A stretch of DNA of 10,320 bases from contig JAKAVW010000080.1 of NCBI GenBank assembly GCA_021827445.1, positions 1 to 10,320 on the forward strand, written 5' to 3'. This document shows, in pieces, positions 1 through 6,545 of the stretch. Source of the DNA: Pseudomonadota bacterium (GTDB taxonomy: Bacteria > Pseudomonadota > Gammaproteobacteria > Acidithiobacillales > Acidithiobacillaceae). A program made the translations under genes and the position numbers. The notes beneath the pieces are model-generated. The model saw nothing but the letters and a program-made list of their open reading frames with translations, did no database searches and was not told where the DNA came from. How positions within the stretch are numbered: the stretch's first letter is position 1; the number at the start of each line of letters is the position of its first letter.

Positions 1-139
1 CTTCCCACGTTGTGGCATAAGCAACCGCCATACTCCAAGACCCCGACGGTCCCGCCATCCCCCCAAAGCGGAAAAAAATAGGCGCCCCCTCGACGTTGTT
101 GTAGAACGCCGCCGAGACGACGCTTACGATTAATAGCAC
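1..139 (-). other. Unassigned open frame running off the left edge
   Basis: Immediately downstream of the kinase, one minus-strand frame is open from inside the kinase 3' end to the window edge with no stop. From the only start-like codon near the junction (GTG at 137-139) it begins VLLIVSVVSAAFYNN, which is hydrophobic, and continues through APIFFRFGG and SWSMAVAYATTWE. This could be the N-terminus of a next operon gene overlapping the kinase by a few codons. No Shine-Dalgarno precedes the GTG, a second minus-strand frame is also open over most of the stretch, and I recognise no family. It may be non-coding. Confidence 0.2.
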
Positions 140-1092
140 CGCGAAGGCGTTTTTACGGGCAAAATTTCGAGTGCCTGGAGGGTATCGGCCATCGAGACGA
201 GATTTCCGTCCGAGCCGAGCCCCATTGCCACCTTGGCAGCCACCGCGTTAGCAAAGCGAGAAGTATACTCGAGATTCCAGCCCCTGACGATCCCGGCGAT
301 CATGCCGGCGGTGAAGCTGTCGCCGCATCCGGTTGTGTCTACGACAGGAACATCGAAGGCTGGTAAGTGGAAAATCTGTCCAGACTCTGGCGAGACGTAA
401 ACACCATCCTCGCCAAGAGTGAGGATACAGTTTCGGGCACCCTTTTTGTGAAAAAACTTAACGATTGCAAGAGGGTCAGAAACGCCAGCCATTTCACCTG
501 CTTCCTCAATGCTCGGGATAAAATAGTCGACGTAGGGTAGGAGTGGCTCAACGACACTGATCGTCTCCGGACCGGCCTTTATAAGATCGAATGTAGTTGT
601 GCGGCCAAGAGCCTTGGCCCGTTTCAGAAGACGAATGGTGGGATCACCGTCGAATGCCTTGAGCAGCCCCGTGCCGCCGACATGCACGACACGCGCATTG
701 AGCACCGAGTCGAGATCCTCTTCGGCTACAGTAAATACAGCGGCAGCACCCGGCACATGCAGCGCTGGCCGTTCACCATTGGGACGCACCAGCAGAATGG
801 TCGCTGAGGTTGGCACCCCGGCGACGCGTCTTACAAGCGAGCATTCGATACCAAAATTCTGCATCTTTGAGACAAGAAAATCACCCATGTCATCCACGCC
901 CACAGTGGTCACAACGCGGGTCTTGAGGCCCAGAATGGCACAGTCGACAGCAGTGGCGCCGGCCGTACCAGCCACAGTCATTCGGATCTCGTCAATGAAC
1001 TCGACGCGCCCACCCAAGGGAATGCTGGTGACATGTCGACCAAGAATATCAAGTACGCAGAAACCGATCGAACTTACGTCAAACATTGCCAT
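130..1092 (-). CDS. PfkB-family carbohydrate kinase
   Basis: This is a cytoplasmic ATP-dependent sugar or nucleoside kinase of the ribokinase/PfkB family, 320 residues, the normal length. The N-terminal Gly-rich substrate region is seen as IPLGGRV (25-30) and TVAGTAGATAVD (39-50), followed by VGVDDMGD (64-71). The C-terminal PfkB signature DTTGCGDSFTAG (252-263) carries the expected catalytic Asp258 and the anion-hole glycines. I chose the ATG at 1092 because AGAGGG lies 7 nt upstream and the family fold begins directly after it; an ATG 33 nt further upstream (1125) lacks such a site. It is the last recognisable gene of the transporter cluster, so it probably phosphorylates the imported sugar at entry. 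The exact substrate cannot be read from the motifs. Family is certain, substrate unknown. Confidence 0.93.
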   Translation of the reverse strand: MAMFDVSSIGFCVLDILGRHVTSIPLGGRVEFIDEIRMTVAGTAGATAVDCAILGLKTRVVTTVGVDDMGDFLVSKMQNFGIECSLVRRVAGVPTSATILLVRPNGERPALHVPGAAAVFTVAEEDLDSVLNARVVHVGGTGLLKAFDGDPTIRLLKRAKALGRTTTFDLIKAGPETISVVEPLLPYVDYFIPSIEEAGEMAGVSDPLAIVKFFHKKGARNCILTLGEDGVYVSPESGQIFHLPAFDVPVVDTTGCGDSFTAGMIAGIVRGWNLEYTSRFANAVAAKVAMGLGSDGNLVSMADTLQALEILPVKTPSRCY

Positions 1093-1099
1093 TTTGTTG

Positions 1100-1105
1100 C
1101 CCTCT
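1100..1105 (-). promoter_or_regulatory. Ribosome binding site of the kinase
   Basis: On the minus strand this reads AGAGGG, 7 nt before the ATG at 1092. It decides between the two possible in-frame starts of the kinase, since the upstream ATG at 1125 has no comparable site. Confidence 0.6.
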
Positions 1106-1131
1106 ACAGACAGGTGAAGAGTCATTAGCGG

Positions 1132-1260
1132 TCACCGCATCCGATTAACAATTTTGATGACCACCAGAAAGACAAGAACACCGATGCCGATCCGCCCCAC
1201 CAGAAACTTCAGCCGGTCCTCCGGTGCGCCAGATGTAATACCACCCAAAGAATCCCACAT
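1132..1260 (-). CDS. Small possible single-pass membrane protein (42 aa)
   Basis: A 42-codon open frame lies between the second permease and the kinase, on the same strand as both. It starts with ATG at 1260 (an in-frame GTG lies 6 nt upstream) and stops 39 nt before the kinase start. The N-terminal half is polar (MWDSLGGITSGAPEDRLK). The C-terminal half is strongly hydrophobic (GIGVLVFLVVIKIV, about 25-38) and ends in a basic tail (NRMR), the pattern of a single transmembrane or membrane-anchoring helix. No good Shine-Dalgarno is visible, so translation is uncertain. It could be a small accessory subunit of the transporter or a chance frame; I recognise no family. Confidence 0.45.
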   Translation of the reverse strand: MWDSLGGITSGAPEDRLKFLVGRIGIGVLVFLVVIKIVNRMR

Positions 1261-1371
1261 AACCACATATGTAAGGTGTGTGCGTTAACGGGGTAGACAC
1301 GAAATTAACTTAAGCAGGGCCTCGCTCTCCAAAAATAAACTGCTGATATTTCACCTAGATAAAGATTCCCA

Positions 1372-2394
1372 TCAAGGCCGACGTACCACAAAAAATGCCC
1401 CGCCTAAAATTATAAAAGCCCCAACAACCACCTTCTGGAAAGTATTTGGGATGCCCGCAAGAATGAGCACATTGTTAACTAAAGTGACCAACGCGACACC
1501 AAGCAAGGTTCCGGTTACCGTGCCGGCACCTCCCGTGATCCGGGCACCTCCCAAGATCACTGCCGCAATCACATCAAGTTCACTGCCCACCAGATCAAAC
1601 GGGTTTGCGAGGCGGTTACCCGAGACATGAACGATTCCCGCAACGCCCGCCAACATGCCTGCGTAGCTAAATACAAAGACATGCATTGTGGCCACATTGT
1701 AGCCCAGTCGTTCAGCAATGCCCAAGCCGCCTCCCATGGCGTAGGTTGCGCGCCCCAACAATGTTCTATTGAGTAGCCACCAAGTAAGCACTGCGGCAAC
1801 GCCAAGAACCAGGACAAAGGTGGGCAAAGCGGCACGCATACCATGTTCGGGCTGAAAACTTATCAGCTCAGATTTTCCAAACATCTCCATAGAGGCGGGA
1901 ACATTGGCGATTAGAGCTGTTCCAACAAAAGTCAATAGCAGTCCACGATAGAAATATTGTGTGCCTATGGTCACTATCAACGACGGCACCTTCAAGCCAA
2001 GCACCAGCAAGCCATTCAGCGCACCTAATAAAATGCCAGCGGTTGCCCCGGCAAGAAAAATAGGAGCTATCGGCATGCCTGGCGTAAAATCCAGCACCGC
2101 ATTTGTAATCGTATACATACTTAGTGCGGCGATTGCAGTGAAGGATACATCGAGACTCCCGGCTGCCAAGACGACCAGAACGCCCAAAGCAAACAAGCCC
2201 TGCACAACACTTCCGCGTATGATGTCGAATAGATTAGAAAGCTGAAAAAAGGCGGGATTAATCGAACCCACCACCAAGCTCACCAGAGATATTAGCAGTA
2301 AGGTAAACGCCCACGGGCGCCTTCCAAGCCAATTCCAGCCCCATACCGTGCGGCCGGCCGCAGCAGATGGTATGCCTGCAAGTAGGACCATCAT
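1372..2394 (-). CDS. Sugar ABC transporter permease (RbsC-type, BPD_transp_2)
   Basis: This is an inner-membrane permease subunit of a CUT2-type sugar ABC importer, 340 residues, mostly hydrophobic, consistent with the 8-10 membrane helices usual for the family. The conserved region after the second or third helix is AAGSLDVSF (78-85), the counterpart of GGIDLSV in RbsC. The cytoplasmic coupling loop that contacts the ATPase is GSELDVIAAVILGGARITGG (270-289). The start ATG overlaps the TGA of the upstream ATPase gene by 4 nt (ATGA), which implies translational coupling and equal dosage. It is one of two dissimilar permeases in the locus, so the channel is probably a heterodimer, as in the LsrCD or RhaPQ systems. 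Confidence 0.93.
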   Translation of the reverse strand: MMVLLAGIPSAAAGRTVWGWNWLGRRPWAFTLLLISLVSLVVGSINPAFFQLSNLFDIIRGSVVQGLFALGVLVVLAAGSLDVSFTAIAALSMYTITNAVLDFTPGMPIAPIFLAGATAGILLGALNGLLVLGLKVPSLIVTIGTQYFYRGLLLTFVGTALIANVPASMEMFGKSELISFQPEHGMRAALPTFVLVLGVAAVLTWWLLNRTLLGRATYAMGGGLGIAERLGYNVATMHVFVFSYAGMLAGVAGIVHVSGNRLANPFDLVGSELDVIAAVILGGARITGGAGTVTGTLLGVALVTLVNNVLILAGIPNTFQKVVVGAFIILGGAFFVVRRP

Positions 2395-3920
2395 GTATCC
2401 CCCATGTGTCCGTTTTCATTGATGAGCGCTTTGTACAACGAACGTTCCGATAAGTTTTCAGCGTTAAACGTGTGTGTGATTAACCCTTTGTGCATCATGA
2501 GGATACGATCGCAGTTCTGCAGCAATTCGGGCAGGTCGTCACTGATAATCACCACACCCAAGCCCTCTGCTGCAAGTCGCTGTATAATTCGAAAGATAGT
2601 GTCCTTGGAGCCGACGTCCACGCCGACCGTGGGGCCATGCAGAATCAGCACTTTGGGTGCGATGGTCAACCAGCGCCCGATCAAAACTCGTTGCTGGTTG
2701 CCTCCTGACAGCGACTGTACCGGCCGCCATACGTCTGGTGTCGCAATCTGCAAGTCGTTAACGACGCTCTGGGCGAGCATGTCGCACTTCCTGCCGTCAA
2801 GCAAACCAAAGCGCCCAATCAACCTACCTAGCACAGCAGCGATTATATTATCCCGTATCGGCTTGTCCAGGAACAAACCTTCGTCAAGCCTATCCTCTGG
2901 GACGTAGCCGATTCCATAATGAATGGCATCGGCAGGCGTCCTAAGCATGATTTCTTTGCTGTCAAGCGCGATAATCCCGTGTTCGGCGGGACGCACCCCG
3001 GCCAAAGCTAGGGCAAGTTCGTTACGGCCTGAATCGAGCAAACCCGTGACACCGAGTATTTCCCCACGCCGCAGCGCGAAATTGATATTCACAAAGGCAT
3101 CTTTTCGTTGGAGATCTTTAATGGACAACAAGATTTCCCGTCCACATGGCGCGTTGCGGTAGCGAGCTTCCTCCAAATGTCTACCTGTCATCCAGAAGCT
3201 GAGTTCCCGTTTGCCATAGTCATGAATTGGGCCATTCAGCACTTTCTGACCGTCTCTGAGGATGATCACTTGGCCTCCGATGGCCAGACATTCGTCTAGT
3301 TTGTGTGTCACAAATAGTACTGCAACGCCCCGGGAGCGCAGGTCGGTCACCACGCCGATCAGCCTCTCAACCTCGCGCCGATTCAGCGAAGCTGTCGGCT
3401 CATCCATTATGACCATGCGTGCCTGCGTCGCAATCGCACGGGCAATGGCAATAAGTTGGCGCACGGCGATTGGTAATGCACTCACCTGAGTGGTGAGGAA
3501 GGGTGTGTCCACCGGCAGGTTGACCGCAGACAGTGCTCGCGCCGCCGTACTCGCAAGCTGTCGCCGGTCTAGACGCCGCGCTAATTTGCCACCATGCCTC
3601 ACCAACTGTTCGGTTAACGCAATATTCTCCGCGACATTCAGATTGGGCAGCAGGGAAAGATCCTGGTATACGGTCTCAATGCCTGCCGCCAGCGATTCGA
3701 TGGGCGACAGCTTGGTGTAAGTACGCCCTTCAATCAGCAGGTGACCTTCGTCTGGAGCTTGAGCTCCTGAGATTATCTTTATTAGGGTGCTCTTGCCACA
3801 GCCGTTTTCGCCGAGCAGGTGATATATCTCACCTCGTTCGATCAATAAACTAATTCCGCGCAACGCATGAACGCCTGCAAACCGTTTATGGAGATTGCAC
3901 ACCTCAAGAAACGTCGTCAT
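2391..3920 (-). CDS. Sugar ABC transporter ATP-binding protein (RbsA/MglA-type, two domains)
   Basis: This is the cytoplasmic dual-domain ATPase that powers sugar import, 509 residues from the chosen start (RbsA is about 500). Domain 1 has Walker A GENGCGKST (37-45), Q-loop Gln86, a degenerate signature around ALPIAVRQ (148-155), Walker B MVIMDEPTASL (169-179) and H-loop His206. Domain 2 has the usual degenerate P-loop ending GRNEL, a perfect signature LSGGNQQ (404-410), but ILHGPTVGVDVG where DEPT is expected, so the Walker B Asp and catalytic Glu read His428 and Gly429. The frame is open up to an ATG at 4091, adding 57 polar residues without resemblance to the family. Neither start has a clear Shine-Dalgarno; 3920 is chosen because the family similarity begins there (MTTFLEVCNLHKRF). 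Its stop overlaps the downstream permease start. Confidence 0.92.
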   Translation of the reverse strand: MTTFLEVCNLHKRFAGVHALRGISLLIERGEIYHLLGENGCGKSTLIKIISGAQAPDEGHLLIEGRTYTKLSPIESLAAGIETVYQDLSLLPNLNVAENIALTEQLVRHGGKLARRLDRRQLASTAARALSAVNLPVDTPFLTTQVSALPIAVRQLIAIARAIATQARMVIMDEPTASLNRREVERLIGVVTDLRSRGVAVLFVTHKLDECLAIGGQVIILRDGQKVLNGPIHDYGKRELSFWMTGRHLEEARYRNAPCGREILLSIKDLQRKDAFVNINFALRRGEILGVTGLLDSGRNELALALAGVRPAEHGIIALDSKEIMLRTPADAIHYGIGYVPEDRLDEGLFLDKPIRDNIIAAVLGRLIGRFGLLDGRKCDMLAQSVVNDLQIATPDVWRPVQSLSGGNQQRVLIGRWLTIAPKVLILHGPTVGVDVGSKDTIFRIIQRLAAEGLGVVIISDDLPELLQNCDRILMMHKGLITHTFNAENLSERSLYKALINENGHMGDT

Positions 3921-4140
3921 GCCTGGGCTAGGCGCCGCAGAATAGGAAGTTTCTGCTGGAGACTCATATTTGTTCCGATTAACGTCAGCTCCCAGTATTA
4001 CTTTCACTGATTCGCAAACAGAACCTATGCGAGAATGTTCAGACGGGGCATGCGGTTCAATGTCGTTTGATTTTGGCGGAGACATTTTCATGCTAGGGAA
4101 ACAAAGGTGAACTTACCTACGGGCGGATAGAACAAACTTG

Positions 4141-4168
4141 CACTGCGTTTGTAGACCGATCTACAGTG
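4141..4168. promoter_or_regulatory. Interrupted palindrome upstream of the ABC ATPase gene
   Basis: The core is TGTAGA-CCGA-TCTACA (4150-4165), two perfect 6-bp arms around a 4-bp centre that is itself nearly symmetric. CACTG (4141-4145) and CAGTG (4164-4168) add a second, partly overlapping dyad. It lies 59 bp upstream of the furthest possible ATPase start, between that gene and the IS66 remnant. This fits an operator for a dimeric regulator, but it could also be part of the inserted element's end. There is no second copy near the DeoR gene, so linking it to that protein would be a guess. Confidence 0.3.
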
Positions 4169-4293
4169 TCGTTCGTTGTTTTTTGTGACCTGTATCATGG
4201 GTGTTGAGACCTTTGCTCGTAAGAGGCGCGAAACTCTGGGCGGCGTTGCATTTAGGGCTTGCGCGGGGCGTGTGAGTGCGATGTCCCTACGGC

Positions 4294-5206
4294 ATGTCGC
4301 TGCCCGCCGATCTCTCTAGTTTGTCGCGTGCCGAGTTGGAAATTCGTCTGGTGGCGTTGCTGGGCGAGCTGGCGGGTCTGAAGCAACTGGTGGCGGCGCA
4401 GCGCGATGAGATTGCCCGGCTGAAGGGTTTGCAGGGCCGCCCGTCGATCAAGCCGAGCGGGATGGAGAAGGCGACCGAGCGGAGGCCCGGCGGCAAGCGG
4501 GCAAAGCGCTGGGCGCGCGGGCAGTGCGCTACCGGCGCGAGCGCTGGCTGACGCCGGCGGGCGCGACCATCGTGGCGACGCTGCCGGGCGGCATTCGCGG
4601 CCATTTCGGGCCACAGCGGCGCCCTTTCGTGCTGATGCACTATCACCAGGGCCAGGTAACGATGGAGCGTCTGATGACGCTGCTGTGAGCGGTCGGCGTC
4701 AGCATTTCCAGGCGCCAGGTCATGCGCCTGCTGATCGATCGGCAGGACGGGTTTCTTGCGGAGACCCGCGCGGTGTTGCGTGCCGGGCTGGAGGCAGCGG
4801 ACTGGGTCAGCGTCGACGACACCGGTGCGCGTCACGGCGGCGTCGACGTCCTCTGCACGCAGATCGGCAACGACGCATTCGCCTGGTTCGCCACCATCAC
4901 CGGCAGCAAGAGTCAGCTGAATTTTCTCGACCTGTTGTACGTCGGCCACACCGACTAAGTGATCAACGACGCAGCGCTCGACTACATGCGTGAGCATCGC
5001 CTGGCGGCGCCGGTGAACCAGCAACTGGTCGCCGCTCCGCGACTGCTGTCCGCCGATCAGTCGGGCTGGACGCGCCATCTTGACCATCTCGGCATCGCCA
5101 CTCCGCGGATGCTCTCCACCCGGTGAGCATCGCCACCGAAGGCGCATTGTGGGGCGCGGTAAGCGCGCACGGGTTCCTGTGCGAGGCCGTCGTGCTCAGC
5201 GACTGA
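4294..5206 (+). pseudogene. Broken IS66-type (ISBst12-like) transposase remnant
   Basis: This is a decayed DDE transposase on the strand opposite the sugar genes, recognised from remembered family sequence. The N-terminus from ATG 4294 (a GTG at 4276 is also in frame) is typical: PADLSSLSRAEL, a Leu-rich coiled coil, then IARLKGLQGRPSIKPSGMEK. Near 4520 a deletion of roughly 40 codons joins this to RYRRERWLTP in another frame. That frame continues through GHFGP, YHQGQVT and the first catalytic Asp in VDDTGARH (about 4812-4832), with in-frame TGA at 4686 and TAA at 4956. A further shift near 5123 leads to IATEGALWG and VVLSD, where the family reads VLSDDAGQF, so homology stops at the second catalytic Asp. 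The C-terminal part, including the last catalytic Glu, is missing. It cannot be active. Confidence 0.88.
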
Positions 5207-5475
5207 CCACGCGGAGCATCTAGGTGCCGTGCGTACTAATGTCAAAGCAGATTGGCGCCGCACGGGCAATGGCCAACCATGAGGCCGACCATCGCCCGCA
5301 TTTACATTCGGCACTCCGCAGTGTCCGGACCACAACGGAGAAACGGCCCACAGCCGCCAAACCAAGGAATTCCTAAGAAAGGACTGACGACTCTCTGCCA
5401 CCCACCCCAAACAGTGAGGAGGCAGATAACGCCGTGTAGTGGGCCGTATCATCTGCGGATGCCTATAATCACCCT
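5207..5475. other. Non-coding stretch between IS66 remnant and binding-protein gene
   Basis: No open frame here looks like a protein on either strand, and no IS end is obvious. An imperfect inverted repeat, GCAGAT (5422-5427) with ATCTGC (5451-5456) and partial pairing inside, lies just past the binding-protein stop. It could form a hairpin in that transcript, but there is no T-run to make it a convincing terminator. The stretch probably mixes the original intergenic region with debris of the inserted element. Confidence 0.35.
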
Positions 5476-6474
5476 TTAGAAAGGGTAGTCCTTGTAGTTG
5501 TTTTTGTCCGCGTCGAGCCAGGCTGACCCGACCACGAGAAGGCCTTTACCTGGGCCTTTGCTTACATGGACCTTGTCATAACCCTTGACTCCCAGGTCCA
5601 TCCCGTCAGTTATCGGCTTATGGTCCAGCAGGAGCATAGCCATCTCGTTCATCACAAACCCTGCGTCTTTAGGATCCCAGAATGAGACGCCATATACGGC
5701 GCCGCTTTCCAGATATTTAGCCGTGTCCTTCGGCAGACCAGTCCCGCCCACGCAGACCTTACCGACCAACCCCGCCTCTTCGATCGCGCGGGCGATACCC
5801 AGCACATCTACCGCCGAGCCGCCCTGGAAACCTTTAATATCTGGATACTTGCGCAGGATCTCCTTGGCTTTGTTGTAAGCCGTGTTAGCGTCGTTGAATG
5901 ACTCATTCTTAGGATTGACCAAGACCATGTCGGGATATTTCTTCGCCGCGTTAGCGGCAGCGCCATCCGCCCATTGGACGTGGGTTAGGCTGCCGAGTGA
6001 TCCAACAAACGAGGTCCATTTACCTTTCCCGCCCATGCAGTTCGCTAGGCGATCGTTCATATGCGCACCGAACGCGGCGTTGTTGAAAGCCTCGATATCA
6101 ACCATAGTGTTTTTTTCAGTGCTGGCTTCGTGGGTGACCACAACGATGCCGCGCTGGAGCGCCCGCCCGAGCACCCCCTCTACGAGAGAGGCATCCATTG
6201 GCACCACGGCCAATGCATCGATCTTTCTGGCCATTGTATCCTCAATGACCTGCAGTTGCTGCGCAGCATCAGCCTTGCCTGGCCCCACCTCGCTGGTGGT
6301 GACACCAGGATTAGCCATACCGAAGGCCTTGACCCCTTCGGCCATCCTGATGAACCAACTTTCGCCGGTATCCTTAACTACCGTGACGATAACCTGATTT
6401 TGTTGCGCCGAGACCGCACCGATAGCGCTGATACAGGCTGCGGCGATTGCCATATACGTGAGTTTGCGAATCAT
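5476..6474 (-). CDS. Periplasmic sugar-binding protein of an ABC transporter (RhaS/LsrB-like)
   Basis: This is a 332-residue substrate-binding protein of the Peripla_BP_4 type that delivers a sugar to the membrane permeases from the periplasm. A signal peptide is clear: MIRKLTYMAIAAACISAIGA, then VSA before the mature QQNQVIV (cleavage about 23/24). The binding-fold landmarks follow: VVKDTGESWFIRMAEG (32-47), IDALAVVPMD (85-94), RGIVVVTHEAS (108-118), and late GVSFWDPKDAG (262-272). The C-terminus LDADKNNYKDYPF resembles the tail of LsrB. The start at 6474 is fixed by AAGGAG 6 nt upstream and by the signal peptide; the frame is open a further 59 codons upstream without similarity. It follows a permease by 71 nt. 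RhaS/LsrB likeness suggests a deoxysugar, pentose or AI-2-like ligand, but the ligand is not determined. Confidence 0.93.
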   Translation of the reverse strand: MIRKLTYMAIAAACISAIGAVSAQQNQVIVTVVKDTGESWFIRMAEGVKAFGMANPGVTTSEVGPGKADAAQQLQVIEDTMARKIDALAVVPMDASLVEGVLGRALQRGIVVVTHEASTEKNTMVDIEAFNNAAFGAHMNDRLANCMGGKGKWTSFVGSLGSLTHVQWADGAAANAAKKYPDMVLVNPKNESFNDANTAYNKAKEILRKYPDIKGFQGGSAVDVLGIARAIEEAGLVGKVCVGGTGLPKDTAKYLESGAVYGVSFWDPKDAGFVMNEMAMLLLDHKPITDGMDLGVKGYDKVHVSKGPGKGLLVVGSAWLDADKNNYKDYPF

Positions 6475-6480
6475 GTTTTT

Positions 6481-6486
6481 CTCCTT
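6481..6486 (-). promoter_or_regulatory. Strong ribosome binding site of the binding protein
   Basis: On the minus strand this reads AAGGAG, followed by 6 nt (AAAAAC) and the ATG at 6474. It is the best-placed consensus site in the window, in keeping with the need to make binding protein in excess over the membrane subunits, and it sets the start. Confidence 0.8.
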
Positions 6487-6545
6487 TGAGTTCGCATTTG
6501 TGGGTAACACGTGACTTGTCGAACGAGTTTGAATCCTCGAAGGGC

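Noticed and set aside
599..1117. 172-residue open frame on the plus strand inside the kinase
   Set aside because: It is antisense to a complete PfkB kinase with all motifs, and its Arg/Ser/Pro/Thr-rich composition is typical of a shadow frame.
4287..5147. 286-residue minus-strand frame across the IS66 remnant
   Set aside because: It is rich in Arg, Ala, His and Gln and antisense to recognisable transposase segments; the GC-rich opposite strand leaves a long frame open by chance.
5057..5452. 131-residue minus-strand frame next to the IS66 remnant
   Set aside because: It runs across the transposase remnant and the spacer, has Trp/Arg/Pro-rich random-looking sequence, and matches no family I know.
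5422..5456. Possible terminator after the binding-protein gene
   Set aside because: The stem is short and interrupted and no T-run follows on the transcribed strand, so it is mentioned only as a weak hairpin.
5882..6397. 171-residue open frame on the plus strand inside the binding-protein gene
   Set aside because: It is antisense to an intact gene with signal peptide and ribosome site, and shows no domain pattern.
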